Positions 31,986-44,107 are shown, numbered from the stretch's first letter. The stretch: DNA of 64,000 bases from Saccharomycopsis fibuligera x Saccharomycopsis cf. fibuligera (GCA_001936135.1 CP012814.1:558001-622000); one strand, 5' to 3'. The notes: generated from the letters alone by a model not told the origin. Numbers and translations are program-made.

Positions 31986-34900
31986 TCACGCATGAGGCTG
32001 TTGTTTTAATTTGCTGTACATTCCCTTAAGTTTCTTGCTAGAAACCTTGATTGGCCAAAAATAACTGCTAAACAACCACAAGTGTTTTCTAACTCTTTCT
32101 GCCTCACCGCTAACACCAGCAGGAGCCTTGGAGACTTCTTTCTCGATATGATCTCCAACAAGCGTTAACTCTCGCTTCAAAATCTTGAGCCATTCTTTAC
32201 GATTCAATCCGTTATCTCCTTTTCTCAATCTTTTCAATGACGTCTTCACAGGAGCTAATCTATCTTTGCAAATATTATCATCCATGCTTTCGTATTCGGT
32301 GTAGCCTCCCTCTTCATCTTTTGGAATCTTTTTGATGTTAATTTTTTTGCCGTTGTTTGCAAGACTACTATTGCTTCCGTTATTATGACCATGATCGTCG
32401 CGCTTGACTTTCGGTGCAATTTTTCTGTGTTTCTTTTTCAAATCACCATGATAATGATGATCACTATGATCGCCTTCTGCAGCACCCGCACCAGCGCCGG
32501 CACCAGCATCACTACCGTTTCTTTTTCCCTTAAGCCCATCAGGAGTGTTAGCTTTTCTAACTCTTTTTGGTGCCTTGCCTTTAGGACCTGGCGTACCAGC
32601 AGCACTAACAGTATTATTGTCATCTTCATCTTCTCCCTTGAGCAAACTGATCAAATAATCTACTCTTCTACCCAAGTGCACCGAAGTAGGAACTTTTTTC
32701 AATTCTTTGGTAACAGTTTCTCCCTGTGGGTTTTTGGTCTCTTTGGTAAATGTTTCATTATTCAAAAACATCTTGTTGCCTAACCCTAAAATTGGATCAT
32801 CACGAATCTGAAGCCATGAACCATAACCAAATTTATTGATCCCGGCTAGCAACATCTCATCATCACGAGGAAGCCACTCGCAATTCCATCCATGAACCGC
32901 TTTTGGTCTTCTTGGCAACTTGAAATGCTCTGGAGACTTGCCGCCAATAGTTTCTTTAATCAATTTCATATCCACCGGACGATTGATAATTAATTCAGCA
33001 TTCAAGTTTTTAGCGCCATGGAAATCAAACAAGATGGCCTTATGCTCTTTACGTTTCAATTTCCAAAGCACAACTGCATCTTTCTCACCTTCTTCTTTTT
33101 TAATTCCCTTGAGTTCCTTTTCTTTTTGTTCAGCAACTGCTTGCTCTAATTCTTTCAAAGCTTTGGATCTGCGCTCGTCTTCTTGCTTAACGAGCTCTCT
33201 GGATTTTCCCACTAATTGCTTGTACGCAGTTTTCATCAATTCAGGAGACTTGTTGCTCAAACTTCCGTCTTCAACAAGTTGATCCCATATCGCTTCAATG
33301 TCACCAAGTTTCAAAATTGAACGATAAATGCTCCGCACTTCCTTTTCCGTTATGACACTATTTTCATTCATTTTTCTCTTTTTCAAGCGAGATTTCCTGC
33401 TTTCATTACCACTTTCACCACCATCATCATCATCATCGTCTCCATACATATTTTTCATATTTTTCAAAGCTGCTTCTCTTCTAGCATACATTTGCATTTG
33501 TTCTTGCATGAATTGTTCATCTTGTTTTTTCTTTTCGTCTTCTTTTAATTTTTGCAATTCGTCTTCAGGGATAATATCATCCCAATCAACATCGGCTTTA
33601 TAATCAGTGACTTCAAATTGCTTCAAAAATTCTTCACCACCTAAATTACTTTCTCCCAAGTCTGGGGTGGTGATATGATCTTCAGCATGCTCAAGAACAT
33701 CATCCAAATTCAAATCTTCCAATTTCTTTTGATTTTCTTTGGCTTTGAACATATTACCAGCTCCGAATTTCAAAATCTCACTCAATTCACTAGTAGTTGG
33801 TTCATTCTTTACTTTTCCTGCATTTCCATTATCAGTGACCCCTAATGAAATAATTGCATATTCCAAAATCATTTTTTTTCTAGCTCTCTCTAAAACTTGC
33901 TCTTCCACCGTATCCTTACTAACAAATCTATACACCATAACGTGATTTTTCTGCCCAATACGATGAGCTCTTGCCATAGCTTGCAAATCTGCTTGAGGAT
34001 TCCAATCGGAATCAAAAATGATAACAGTGTCTGCCGTCATTAAATTAATACCTAACCCACCAGCTCTAGTGGATAACAAAAATACAAAGTCTTTGGAACC
34101 TTTAGCGTTGAAATGATCAATGGAGATACGACGTTGAAATGAAGGCACCGTACCATCAAGTCGTTGGAAATTGTAGCCCTTTATGGATAAATAGTCGCCC
34201 AAAATATCCAAAATTCTCACCATTTGACTAAAAATCAAGACTCTGTGACCATCTTTTCTAAGTCTAGTAAGCAATTTATCCAACAAAACCATCTTACCAC
34301 TGGACATAATCAACCCTTTGAAAATATTTTCTCTGCTCGAAGAACCGGCTCTTGTTAGAACTTGCTCTTCAGCATTATCGAACAAGTATGGGTGATTTGA
34401 TGCCTTTTTCAATTCCGACATAATATTAAGCAATGATATTTGTGCACCTTTGGAACCAGCATTCAAAGCGCCATAATTCTTGGTCAAGATATTTTTGTAA
34501 TAGTGGGTCTGCAAATCGGATAGTTCGACTCTCAAGATTCGTTCTGTTTTTGAAGGTAAAGATTTTTCCACATCTTTCTTTAGCCTTCTCAAGATAAACG
34601 GTTGAAGTCTTTTATGTAGTCCTCTAATGTACTCTTCTTGTTGATCATCAGGGGTGTCAAAATCGATTTCTTGATCAATAGTGAATTTTCCGGGCATTAA
34701 GAAATTCACCAATGCCGCTAACTCTTTGATATTGTTTTGTAATGGTGTACCAGTAATCAATAATCTATTGCTGACTTTCAAAGATTGCAATGCTTCATAT
34801 AATGAACTTTCAGCATTTTTCAAACGATGAGCTTCATCAACAGCTAAAAATTGCCACTTCAAATTAGCCAAATCGTTTCTGTCCTTCAAGACGTATTCAT

Positions 34901-36584
34901 AAGTGGTTAACACTACATTGAATTTTGGCTTTTTGGTATTATTACCCAGATACCATTCGTAATCTCTAATGACTTTTCTAGCCTTAGTATTACCGATATA
35001 ATAGATGACATTGACTTCAGGCGCCCATTTATCAAAAGTCTCTTGCCATGATGGCATAGTAGATAAAGGTACCACCACCAAATGGGGACCATTTTGTCTT
35101 CTTGCGTAAATCAACCAACTAAGGAAACTAACTGTTTGCACAGTTTTACCTAAACCCATTTCATCGGCTAAGATACCGTTTTCATTTCTTGACCATAAAA
35201 AAGCCATCCAATTTAACCCGGTTAATTGGAAATCTCTTAATTCACCATTCTTGATAAAAATTGGCTGACTTACCAATTTTTCAAAAGGTGGTCGTTGATG
35301 ACCATAAGTGGCACTCAAGTTTGGTAATATTTTAGACTTGGTTCGGTTTTGAAACTTAGTTACCAGCTGTGGATTCAATTTAGCAATCTCAGCGGCATTT
35401 TCCCAAGTACATTCATCATAATTTAATCTTCTCCATTTGACAAAATATTGCAATTCATTTTCTCCAGTTTCCGGATTCAGCTCCCTTCTAGAATCAACAA
35501 TTCTTTCAATTTTCTTAAATTCGCCAACTTCGCCAACTTTCCGCTCTCTTTCTATACTGATTAATTCTAATTCTTCTCTAGTTATGGATGGATCGTTTTT
35601 GATTTCAAACGCAAGAATAATAAATTGCTTAATGTAGTTATCCACTTTTTTGATACCTTTAAGCCCCACAAGATTGTCATACGTTTCCCAAGTATTATGC
35701 AAATGTGATTTTTCATTCCATTTTATCAAAAACTTGTAACTGTTCTTAATCTTATTCATGTCTGAACCTATCTGGTACTCCTTTATGGCAATTTTCTCCT
35801 TACGAGCCTTCAATTTCTCAGCCATTTTTTTCTCTTCTTCTTCATCATCTTGTGGCTTCTCAGTGTCAGTATCAACAGTATTTTCTTCGCCAGCATTTTC
35901 TTCTGCTTTTTCCAAAGACTCATCATCTTCAGAATCATCATCATCTAATATTATCTTGTGATTCATTACTTGGTCAATACCATCCTGCGGCTGATTCGGC
36001 TGTGCTTGACCGGTACTGTAATCGTAATAATAATCGCCACTTTCTACAGCAGCCATTGCTTCATCATCAGTTTCCATAAACTCTTCTTCATCGTCATTGT
36101 CAATATTGTAATTTATACTCTTGTTATTATTTCTAGTGGAAAAACGGACTTCGGTGGATGGAGTCACCAGATGTGACGTGCCACTGCTATTGGATTTCTT
36201 TTTGTTCTTCTTGGTCGGTTTTCTTTTAGCAAATTTACTCTTGGTCTTTTTCGGGCCTAGAGTAAATTCGTCGTCGTCGTCGTCATCATCGTCATCTTCA
36301 TCAGCAGCAGCCATCTCCTCGTCGGCATACTGCACATCATCAACATAGTCAGGCTCGTCATCATCATCTCCATCGTCGTCGGAGTATGATTGATGTTTCT
36401 TTGATTGTTTTCTTTGTTTACCTCTTGATTTTCTCGATGATCTGGTTTGCCCATAGTCATCATCATCATCGCTTGAGTCAAGACCATTGTATGTTTGTGT
36501 GGAGGTATGCGCTCTTCTGGATCTTCTTAAACCGTAAAGCTCTGGGTCATCCAAAACTTCAGGGGGCAAATCACTGGCAGGCAT
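31986..36584 (-). CDS. CHD1: Chromodomain helicase CHD1 (ATP-dependent nucleosome remodeller)
   Basis: Chd1 slides and spaces nucleosomes behind RNA polymerase II. The 1,532-residue protein starts at ATG 36584 ([10 protein letters not shown]); upstream codons in frame lack ATG and meet a stop. The N-terminal 260 residues are acidic and basic low complexity. Tandem chromodomains follow at about 268-330 and 355-415. The SNF2 motor has the P-loop ADEMGLGKT (Lys 480), DEAH box at 583-586 and the helicase C motif HRIGQ near 874. The SANT/SLIDE DNA-binding region comes after about residue 1080, with the Trp-containing segments around [11 protein letters not shown]. The last 110 residues match the Chd1 helical C-terminal domain ([14 protein letters not shown]...). 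Length and domain order fit the yeast protein (1,468 aa in S. cerevisiae). All key motor residues appear intact. Confidence 0.97.
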   Translation of the reverse strand: MPASDLPPEVLDDPELYGLRRSRRAHTSTQTYNGLDSSDDDDDYGQTRSSRKSRGKQRKQSKKHQSYSDDDGDDDDEPDYVDDVQYADEEMAAADEDDDDDDDDDEFTLGPKKTKSKFAKRKPTKKNKKKSNSSGTSHLVTPSTEVRFSTRNNNKSINYNIDNDDEEEFMETDDEAMAAVESGDYYYDYSTGQAQPNQPQDGIDQVMNHKIILDDDDSEDDESLEKAEENAGEENTVDTDTEKPQDDEEEEKKMAEKLKARKEKIAIKEYQIGSDMNKIKNSYKFLIKWNEKSHLHNTWETYDNLVGLKGIKKVDNYIKQFIILAFEIKNDPSITREELELISIERERKVGEVGEFKKIERIVDSRRELNPETGENELQYFVKWRRLNYDECTWENAAEIAKLNPQLVTKFQNRTKSKILPNLSATYGHQRPPFEKLVSQPIFIKNGELRDFQLTGLNWMAFLWSRNENGILADEMGLGKTVQTVSFLSWLIYARRQNGPHLVVVPLSTMPSWQETFDKWAPEVNVIYYIGNTKARKVIRDYEWYLGNNTKKPKFNVVLTTYEYVLKDRNDLANLKWQFLAVDEAHRLKNAESSLYEALQSLKVSNRLLITGTPLQNNIKELAALVNFLMPGKFTIDQEIDFDTPDDQQEEYIRGLHKRLQPFILRRLKKDVEKSLPSKTERILRVELSDLQTHYYKNILTKNYGALNAGSKGAQISLLNIMSELKKASNHPYLFDNAEEQVLTRAGSSSRENIFKGLIMSSGKMVLLDKLLTRLRKDGHRVLIFSQMVRILDILGDYLSIKGYNFQRLDGTVPSFQRRISIDHFNAKGSKDFVFLLSTRAGGLGINLMTADTVIIFDSDWNPQADLQAMARAHRIGQKNHVMVYRFVSKDTVEEQVLERARKKMILEYAIISLGVTDNGNAGKVKNEPTTSELSEILKFGAGNMFKAKENQKKLEDLNLDDVLEHAEDHITTPDLGESNLGGEEFLKQFEVTDYKADVDWDDIIPEDELQKLKEDEKKKQDEQFMQEQMQMYARREAALKNMKNMYGDDDDDDGGESGNESRKSRLKKRKMNENSVITEKEVRSIYRSILKLGDIEAIWDQLVEDGSLSNKSPELMKTAYKQLVGKSRELVKQEDERRSKALKELEQAVAEQKEKELKGIKKEEGEKDAVVLWKLKRKEHKAILFDFHGAKNLNAELIINRPVDMKLIKETIGGKSPEHFKLPRRPKAVHGWNCEWLPRDDEMLLAGINKFGYGSWLQIRDDPILGLGNKMFLNNETFTKETKNPQGETVTKELKKVPTSVHLGRRVDYLISLLKGEDEDDNNTVSAAGTPGPKGKAPKRVRKANTPDGLKGKRNGSDAGAGAGAGAAEGDHSDHHYHGDLKKKHRKIAPKVKRDDHGHNNGSNSSLANNGKKINIKKIPKDEEGGYTEYESMDDNICKDRLAPVKTSLKRLRKGDNGLNRKEWLKILKRELTLVGDHIEKEVSKAPAGVSGEAERVRKHLWLFSSYFWPIKVSSKKLKGMYSKLKQQPHA

Positions 36585-37346
36585 GCTATGTGGTGTATTA
36601 TTGTTGTTGCTAGCGGAGGGTTGTGTTGATTGTATCAAAGAGAGTGAATGATGTTTTCGAACAGCAAATTACCGTAGTCAAAGCTGTCAAAGATAATTAG
36701 ATAAGATATTTTTTGATAGTAGTGATGGTGGATGAAGTGTTAGTCAACGACAGCGGAAAATGTAAGTCGAAAGGCAATTGACTGTATCAAAAGGCCAAAG
36801 ACTATGAATAGCGGTTGCAAAAACACTAGCTTTTGGCAACACAAGTCAGTGATGACGGTTTACTAGTGTCCAATAGATTGATTGGAGATGGATTGACAGG
36901 TATATAAGCGATGAGCGTTGTGAATCAACCCAAACCAAAAACTAAAACCAGATGTAATGTTTCGTAGGTTGTAATGAACTGGCAAGGCACGCTTTGAACA
37001 GGGACAGCAGGCTGAAACAGAAAAGCAATGCTATGGTTCTGCTATAGTACCTTCAATGACTGACTGGCAAACTCCACAAACTGTCACCAAGTCGTGGATG
37101 GATGGACTCGAGGTTTAAACGCGTAACGAAAAGTCCCCCAAAAAAGGAAAAATTGTGAAATGGAAATGTGAAAAAATAACTAACAGCGGGTGAGAAAAGA
37201 AGTGAATAGCACCCAGAAGTAGAAAGAGGATATGCTATTGCAACATATAATAACGCCAAATGGAAGTCAGAGGGGTGTCTGGCGTAGTGTGTGCTGTTGT
37301 GGTGTATGTTCCTGTTGTTTTGGTGTTGTTGTTCAGAAAGAGGAAA

Positions 37347-37377
<31 letters not shown>

Positions 37378-37819
37378 AACCAAGTTGTTGGCGGCGTCTT
37401 TGCCAGGAAACGGAGAAAGAAAAAAATTGCTTCCAGTGCTGCGCACCCTTCGAGGCCGCCGCGACTGGCGGAACGTGATGGGGTAGGAACCATTTGCAAC
37501 AAGAAACATAGTATAGGCTGTTAGAAGAGGTATTTGCGATGTTCAATGGAGACTAGAGTAGATGTTTGGCGATACTAGCAGTGCTTCGAGGTATTATAGC
37601 ACAGCGATATCGCACACTTACAATGGAGAAGAGTCGTAAAACAGCTTCCTGATAGCTGATTGGCTAGTTTACAAATTAGTGAGGGAGACTATCTATGTAT
37701 GTAGCTCTAATATCTAGCAATTATATATACACGCATGCTCGTCAACGCTTCCGTATTTCGTTAGTTTTTTTTTTCTCGTTTTTTAGTATTTTGATTGTCA
37801 TGGAAGTTATAAAATTTCA
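36585..37819. promoter_or_regulatory. CHD1 upstream region and COQ8 3' end (1.2 kb)
   Basis: Serves as the CHD1 promoter, with a TATATA near 36900 about 315 nt before the ATG. It also carries poly(A) 27 at 37348-37374 and the terminator side of COQ8. I see no gene in it. Confidence 0.5.
37348..37374 (+). repeat. Poly(A) run, 27 nt
   Basis: Homopolymer in the intergenic region between CHD1 and COQ8. Confidence 0.95.
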
Positions 37820-39595
37820 TCATTCATCGAAGCCAAAGATTTCCTCAAATAGCTTCTCGCAAGGAACAGTTGCCTTCAATCTAGCACACAACAAGAAAAC
37901 TCCACTGAATTTTCTGTGCAAACTATAAGTTTCCTCTGGTGGTGGAGACAATCTCTCATTCAACATGAGCCCGATGTTACCTCTAACTCTATCAGTTACA
38001 GTTTGACTAGAAAAATCGTACGCTTCGCCATTATTAAGGGTTGGGGAAAATGGTTCACCCAACACAAGAATAGAGTCAACATGAGCATTAATCATTGCTG
38101 GAGTTTCCATTCCGGTCAAGTAACCCAATTTCTTGCTGTAGTGTTCGACTGCATCACGATTTCTTTTAGCAGCAGATCTCAACAATGCAACATAATCATC
38201 AATAAATTGCTTGCCGTATTCAATGGATGCACCAAAATCCAACAATTCAATCGTATGGTCGTTTTGATTGTAAAGGAAATTTGCCCAATTAGGATCTGTC
38301 TGCATGAATCTGAATTGCCCAATCTCCATCAAGCATAATCTCATAATGTTTGTAGCCAACCAGTTCTTGGTATCTTGGTCCCAATTGCCCTTGACAATTT
38401 CTGTGCCTTTCATTTTTTCCATTGTCAACACATGCCCACCACTCAAGTTATGGAATACTTTAGGAACTCTAAAGACCGGATCATTTTGCAACAATTCACG
38501 GAATCTCACAATGTTTTGTGCTTCTCTAATGTAGTCACATTCCCATTTTAATTCGGTTCTAGCATTAGCGATGGACTTGTCTAAAAACAAACCTTTTGGC
38601 AACATTCTTGAAGCAGTAAGCAACAAGAGGATATTATTTAAGTCAGAATCAATACTGTCCACCACGCCCGGATATTGCACTTTGACAACCACTTGAGTAT
38701 GCCCTTCTCTAGTAACGGCATCGTGTACTTGACCAATCGATGCAGCGGCCATTGGCACATCTTCAAAAGAGGCAAAATACTTGCCTCTCCAGCCATCGCC
38801 TAAATCGCCCTTCACCACTTTTTCCAATTGACCCGGTGGCATATAATGGGCGCTATTTTGTACTCTAAGCAACACTTGTTGAAACTCTTTTGGCAAAAAA
38901 GATGCGTCCTGAAAAGACAACATTTGACCAATTTTCAAAGCAGCACCTCTCATTCTACTTAATCTCTTGGCCATACGTTCAACGTTTCTTGGAGTAAGAA
39001 ACAATGACGAAGTGTCTTCTGAGCGAGTAGCAAATCTTTTGATGCCTTCAGTAGCAACCCCCACCCCGAGTTCCGCAGCTAAGGAACCATAGTGGAATAT
39101 TCTTCCAAGTCTGGTGCTTGGAACGGCCGAGCTTTCCATTTCGAACTCTCTTTTGGCTTTTTCGCCAATAATTATTGGTTGTTGCTGTTGTTGTTTTTTG
39201 GAATTGTCTTGGTTTCGCACTATGCTCAATGTGGAGAAGGATCTCTGGCCAATCTTTCTAGTACCAGCAGAGCTGGACGAAGAATGGTTTAATTCAACGG
39301 AGCGTTGCTTGGCTCTAAAGGACATATCCTTAGCAATTTGAAAAATATCAGCATTGGTGTTCTGTGCTAGCACTGCGTCATTGTTATTGATGCCTTTGAT
39401 ACTATTGGACTTCAATCTGGCAATATCGTAGATTGACGACTCCTTGGTGACTTCGCGTACCACAGCAGGCAACAAGGAGCTGTCAAGACACTGCTTGGAA
39501 TTGGCGAGCCAAAGAGAGCCAGCCGAACGGGCCACCTGGCTAGCGCCATCGGCAACGCACTTGAGATCGTACGCAAGCTTCCAAATCAGAGGCAT
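37820..39595 (-). CDS. COQ8: Mitochondrial atypical kinase/ATPase COQ8 (ABC1)
   Basis: Coq8 (ADCK3/UbiB family) sits on the matrix face of the inner mitochondrial membrane and supports assembly of the coenzyme Q biosynthetic complex. The 591-residue protein has a basic N-terminal part lacking acidic clusters, suited to mitochondrial import. It carries the family-defining KxGQ motif (Lys 221-Ile-Gly-Gln 224) that covers the active site, the Ala-rich nucleotide loop AAASIGQVH, the VKVQYPGV lysine strand, the ELKWECDY helix, the QTDPNWANFL catalytic loop and LLDFGAS in place of DFG. All diagnostic residues are present. It is divergent from NAB2, with 444 nt between start codons. Confidence 0.96.
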   Translation of the reverse strand: MPLIWKLAYDLKCVADGASQVARSAGSLWLANSKQCLDSSLLPAVVREVTKESSIYDIARLKSNSIKGINNNDAVLAQNTNADIFQIAKDMSFRAKQRSVELNHSSSSSAGTRKIGQRSFSTLSIVRNQDNSKKQQQQQPIIIGEKAKREFEMESSAVPSTRLGRIFHYGSLAAELGVGVATEGIKRFATRSEDTSSLFLTPRNVERMAKRLSRMRGAALKIGQMLSFQDASFLPKEFQQVLLRVQNSAHYMPPGQLEKVVKGDLGDGWRGKYFASFEDVPMAAASIGQVHDAVTREGHTQVVVKVQYPGVVDSIDSDLNNILLLLTASRMLPKGLFLDKSIANARTELKWECDYIREAQNIVRFRELLQNDPVFRVPKVFHNLSGGHVLTMEKMKGTEIVKGNWDQDTKNWLATNIMRLCLMEIGQFRFMQTDPNWANFLYNQNDHTIELLDFGASIEYGKQFIDDYVALLRSAAKRNRDAVEHYSKKLGYLTGMETPAMINAHVDSILVLGEPFSPTLNNGEAYDFSSQTVTDRVRGNIGLMLNERLSPPPEETYSLHRKFSGVFLLCARLKATVPCEKLFEEIFGFDE

Positions 39596-40039
39596 TGAGA
39601 GGAAGATGAGGGAATGCTATAGTGATGGTATAGCAGAACTTGTTCTGATAGTCGAGACTTCTTTTGTGCGCTTGTTATTTGCTTGTTATTTGTTAGTTGA
39701 TTGATTGATTGATTAATTGATTAATTGAATTTTTCATGGAACCAAAATTGCGGTTATGAGGGAGTACCCGGTAGTTACGTAATACATGACTGTTAACTGA
39801 CGAATTACATTATTTATTAGATAATCAAAAGTCACATGAATATCACTATTTTTTGCCTCCCAAAGGCAAAAAAAACAAAAAAAAACAAAAAAAAAGAAAA
39901 TTTTTGAGAAAATCAATAAATAAAATAAAATAAAATAAAATAAAAAACCAAGCGATAAAGACACCATATTGCTGTTGATATCTTTCTATCCTTCGCATTA
40001 CCCATTCCCCATTTACCACGCGTCTATCAAACTACAATA
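39596..40039. promoter_or_regulatory. COQ8/NAB2 divergent promoter (444 nt)
   Basis: Compact bidirectional region with GATTGATTGATTAATTGATTAATTG-type short tandem words near 39700-39728 and A-rich stretches near 39870-39950 that precede NAB2. No canonical TATA close to either start. Confidence 0.55.
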
Positions 40040-41569
40040 ATGTCAGACACCCAAACATTAGAAATTGAAAGTGAGCTCGGAAAGAACTTCTACCAACTCA
40101 CTTTGCAGAGACTCGCCCAAGCAAACGTTGCAGAAGAAACAAGAAATGACATTGCTGAGTTTATTGTTGTCTTAGTATCTAATAACAGATCACCTCAGGA
40201 CATTGTCCAAGAATTGTCCTCTATATCTGGAGAAGCCATCAGTGAGGATTTTGTTCACTCTTTGTTCCAAGACCTCAACAATTTGAAGAATGGCCAAAAT
40301 AATGCTGCTCCAGCTGCTGGTCCTGCCGTTCATGCTAATGTTGGTCCGCAAGCCTTCAATCCCTCAAGTTTGCCATTTACTCCTAGTGCAAATAACAACA
40401 ACAGCGGTACTGATTTCAATGGCGCAGTAGGAAACAACGGCTTCAGCAATAACAATGGAAACAGCTTCAGCAGCGACAATCGCCCAAGATATCCAAAGAA
40501 TTTTGCAGGTGTGCGCAAAAACACATTCAACCGTAAACCGCAATCTGGTGGCTTCAATCCTGCCAATCCATTGCAGCTTCAAAAAGCATTGGCTGATTTG
40601 CTAGCTGGTAAAGACCCTACCAAGAGAAAAATGCGTTGCAGAAAATTTCCACATTGTCCTCACAAAGACTGCAAATTTGCCCATCCTACTAGAAACTGTT
40701 TTCAATATCCAAATTGTCCAAATCCTCCAGGAACTTGTAATTACTTGCATCCAGGTGAAGATGATGAATTGATTAACGAAATTGCAAAGACTAGGGCTGA
40801 AAATGAACAAAGAAGATTGGAAAACCAGCAAAAAATTGATCAGCAAAATGGTATTGGGATTTGTCACAAAGGTGCCAATTGTTACCTTTCCACATGTAAG
40901 TATGCTCATCCTACTAAAGCTAATGAAAGCGCTGAAATCAATGTGTTTGAATGGTGTCCAAGTGGTACTGGATGCGCTGATCCAAACTGTCACAGGGCTC
41001 ATCCTTCATACAAGACTAGAGAAGAAGTTCATCCAAATGGTCCTCCTAATAATCACAACAATAACAATAATGGCTACAGCAACCATAGATCTGATTTTAG
41101 AAGTGGCAACAAATCAGCATTGAACAAAATTGCACAACTTGCTTCTGTTATGCAAGCACCTCAACAAGAAGAAAGATCTCTTGAACAATGTAAATTTGGT
41201 TCCAGATGTCTTAACCCAAGGTGTAAATTCAGACACGCAAGCACTCCTGTTTTGTGCCGTGATGGTGCAAATTGTACCAGAATTGATTGTTATTTCAGTC
41301 ATCCGTTAGCTCAGGATTGCAAATATCTGATCAATTGCAAAAACAAGTTCTGCTTGTTTAAACATCCACCAGAAAGAGATGTCAATCTTGGTAAACCATT
41401 AGTGTGGACCGCTAATTCTGGTAATGGTGATAATGGCAGCAATGACAACGGAAATAATGGCCAAAGTGACGGCCAAAGTGGAAATACCAGAGAAAGACAA
41501 TTTGCTGTTCCTAATGATGAAGTTTTGGAAAAAGCTCCAGCTCAAGAAGATGCATCCATGTCGGTTTAG
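40040..41569 (+). CDS. NAB2: Nuclear poly(A)-RNA-binding protein NAB2
   Basis: Nab2 coats poly(A) RNA in the nucleus, limits tail length and couples mRNA processing to export through Mlp1 and the karyopherin Kap104. The 509-residue protein has a helical N-terminal PWI-like domain (residues 1-95) that binds Mlp1, then an Asn/Gly-rich spacer with Arg/Lys. Seven tandem CCCH zinc fingers follow, the first (CRKFPHCPHKDCKFAH) at about residue 200 and the last (CKYLINC...CLFKH) at about 425. All seven sets of Cys3His ligands are visible, matching the S. cerevisiae number. An Asn/Gly/Gln tail completes it. Differences from S. cerevisiae include a shorter or absent Gln-rich spacer. The 3' flank holds a long TAA microsatellite. 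Confidence 0.95.
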   Translation: MSDTQTLEIESELGKNFYQLTLQRLAQANVAEETRNDIAEFIVVLVSNNRSPQDIVQELSSISGEAISEDFVHSLFQDLNNLKNGQNNAAPAAGPAVHANVGPQAFNPSSLPFTPSANNNNSGTDFNGAVGNNGFSNNNGNSFSSDNRPRYPKNFAGVRKNTFNRKPQSGGFNPANPLQLQKALADLLAGKDPTKRKMRCRKFPHCPHKDCKFAHPTRNCFQYPNCPNPPGTCNYLHPGEDDELINEIAKTRAENEQRRLENQQKIDQQNGIGICHKGANCYLSTCKYAHPTKANESAEINVFEWCPSGTGCADPNCHRAHPSYKTREEVHPNGPPNNHNNNNNGYSNHRSDFRSGNKSALNKIAQLASVMQAPQQEERSLEQCKFGSRCLNPRCKFRHASTPVLCRDGANCTRIDCYFSHPLAQDCKYLINCKNKFCLFKHPPERDVNLGKPLVWTANSGNGDNGSNDNGNNGQSDGQSGNTRERQFAVPNDEVLEKAPAQEDASMSV

Positions 41570-41708
41570 CAATTGCTAAAACGTGATATTTTTATGTTTC
41601 CTTTTGGTGATGGTTGATAAGCTTCTTGGTAATTGAGAAGTAAAATTTCAGTTCTGTTTAATGTTTTTTATGATTATGTTGTTTTTTATGTGTTAAAAAA
41701 AAAGAAAA

Positions 41709-41710
<2 letters not shown>

Positions 41711-41768
<58 letters not shown>

Positions 41769-41769
41769 T
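41711..41769 (+). repeat. (TAA)n trinucleotide microsatellite
   Basis: About nineteen perfect TAA units, roughly 140 nt beyond the NAB2 stop codon. Confidence 0.95.
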
Positions 41770-42527
41770 TAATGTATAATATTAATAATAAAAAACAAAA
41801 ATAAGTATTTTTTAATGATTTAACAAAAAAAAAAAAAAAAAAAAAAAAAGATAAAATAAAAACAAAATTTAAAATAAAATTTTCAAAAAGGAAACTATTT
41901 TGGAAAATAAATAGAAAATTAGTAATACTTTTTTATGATGTTACGTTTATGATCATCGTTATGACTTTCTCCCCCTTATCAAAATTCATATGTATATTCT
42001 TTTTATCGGAATTTTAATGATTGCTTCCCTGCTAGACAGCTCAAGCTATTATTGAAGCATGCAGTCATTTTCTCCCTTTCTTCGCTGCTATTTTTTTTTT
42101 TTTTTTTGCACCGTTTGGTTTTATCTCATTTCATTTTATTGCCTTACACTTGACTTTTGCTCTTTTGTTTATTGTTCTTCATGGCTTTCTGCTCCCCGTT
42201 TTTATCTTCTTTTCTCGTTGGTTTTTTTATTCTGTTTGTAATATCAGTCTGTCACTCAACTTGCATTAATTTCTATTCTGTTCGCATTTTTCTCTATTTG
42301 AGCATTTTTTATATTTATTAGTTCTTTCACAGGTATTGTAATTCATAATTGTAATTCATAATTATAGTCGTAGTGAGTTGACCCACAATTCGGCAGCGCG
42401 ACATGGCATCTCAAGGCGATTGGCTAACTGGAGTGCCGATGGACCTGACGGGAGATATTGGATCACACTAAGTACGTAACCTACACGCAGAGACCTTATA
42501 CAGGCACTTGCCATCGATGATCTATAA

Positions 42528-42535
42528 TATATAAG
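42528..42535 (+). promoter_or_regulatory. TATA box candidate for MED31
   Basis: TATATAAG, about 250 nt upstream of the MED31 ATG and in the same orientation. Confidence 0.45.
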
Positions 42536-42783
42536 CCAGTATACTATTGAATGCCGTATTACTTTTAGCTTTGCAGTGTATATCTACAGTTGTGTATAGT
42601 CAGTCAGTCATGTTGAAAGCAGATCACCAGCGCGTTGCACTGCCCGTTTGGAGTAATCACAGCAGCGCAGCGCTGCGAAAATTAAATTTGATTTTTGAAA
42701 GACTGAAAAGAAAGAATTGAAAAGTAGGCCACATACAAACTGAAAATATAACACAACGAGAAAATCACGCTAAAGCAAGTACA

Positions 42784-42791
42784 ATGGAAGC

Positions 42792-42854
<63 letters not shown>

Positions 42855-43299
42855 GCAGCAGGTGGAGTTTCAAGAACCACCACCGGAGATCCCGCCAAGT
42901 AGATGGGAGATCGAGTTAGAGGTAAGTTTGATTGTGTTATTTGATTTTATTTCTTGAACATACTAAGCAGAGGGAAATGATGTTTGATTTTTGCATTAAA
43001 GGAGCCATATAGTGGGAACGGTTTCTGATATGTCTGATTTGAGCTGGATTGGTGTTTGTTGAGATATTAGATCAACGATGTTAAACATTGGCTATGGTTG
43101 AGGAACAAGAGCATTTTGTAAAAATGGGGCAATGTGATGGAACTATACTTTTAATTCAAAATGAAGCAAACATAGTCATCAAGTAGCAGCTTTACTCAAT
43201 TGGTAGCATCCTTTATCCAGTAATCAAGTTCCATCAACTCAATTCAGTCCAGTCCAGTCAACATAAAGACATATACCGCTCACTACAATAAAGGCAACC

Positions 43300-43330
<31 letters not shown>

Positions 43331-44107
43331 AAACACTAACTAACAATACTTTAAAAACAGTTTGTCCAATCCCTTTCCAACCTAAACTACCTAAATTACC
43401 TAGCCCAGAACAAGTATCTAGAAGACCCCCGCTTCTTATCCTACTTACAATATCTCTACAACTACTGGTCCCACCCAGCAAACATAAAGTACATCATTTA
43501 TCCCAATTGTCTCCACGTATTGAAATTGCTAACCCAGTCTAAGAATTTCAAAAATGAAATCTTGAAAAGAGAAGTGGCTAATGTTATAATGGGTGATATG
43601 GTGGAGAATTGGAAACGGACCAAATCGGTTGAAGGGGTGGAGAGTAAGAGTGGTAGTAGCAATAGTATTGGTACTGGTAATGCGTCTGCTACGGGGAGCG
43701 TGAAGAGTAGTAGTGCGGTGGTGGAGCAGGAAGGAGTAGCTGCTGCTGCTAATGCTACAACTACTGGTGAAAATGGCAATAATGGTGATGATAATAGTAA
43801 TAATGTCAGTACTGTAGAAGGAGACAACAACAACAATAATAACAACATAACAAACGGTTCAATCACAAACCCAAACCCTAACGATGACATCACCATGACT
43901 GAAACCAATACCAGTAATACGAGTACCAATAACAATAACAATAATGCCAATGATAATAATGCTCAAGATGCTCCAGTTGTGTCTGGTTCAGTAGCGCCAG
44001 CAGTCCCAGACTCAGCGGTATCTCAGACAACATCCGCATCAACAGCGACGGCAACCCCACTCCCCAACGGTAATAATGGTAGTAATGGTCAGAATGGTAA
44101 TCAGTAA
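42784..44107 (+). CDS. MED31: Mediator subunit 31 (MED31/SOH1), two exons
   Basis: Med31 is a small middle-module subunit of Mediator that helps RNA polymerase II initiation. Exon 1 is 42784-42921 (46 codons) and exon 2 is 43361-44107 (248 codons plus stop), joined in phase 0. The joined protein would be about 294 residues. Exon 1 encodes a 23-residue poly-Gln run (20 CAA and 3 CAG) and ends at RWEIELE. Exon 2 continues FVQSLSNLNYLNYLAQ and YLQYLYYWSHPANIKYIIYP, the signature Med31 core, ending near LKREVANVIM. The core of about 100 residues is complete only after splicing. The rest is a Ser/Thr/Asn/Gly/Ala-rich tail of about 165 residues, so both ends are long for the family (127 aa in S. 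cerevisiae). Confidence 0.94.
42922..43360 (+). other. MED31: MED31 intron (439 nt)
   Basis: The donor GTAAGT at 42922 directly follows the codon for the last conserved Glu of exon 1. CACTAAC (43334-43340), overlapping a second CTAAC, is the branch point, and CAG at 43358-43360 the acceptor. The removed sequence has stops in all frames and includes poly(A) 29 at 43300-43328 just upstream of the branch point, an unusual place for such a run. Confidence 0.92.

Larger units (their letters stand above)
41570..42783. other. NAB2 3' flank and MED31 promoter (1.2 kb)
   Basis: Contains (TAA)n at 41711-41769, poly(A) 25 at 41825-41849, a T17-type run near 42093, a repeated AATTCATAATTGT unit near 42342-42365 and a TATATAAG at 42528-42535, about 250 nt before the MED31 ATG. 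No gene seen. Confidence 0.55.

Noticed and set aside
42682-42873. Minus-strand frame with a long poly-Leu run
   Set aside because: It is the reverse of the MED31 CAA repeat.
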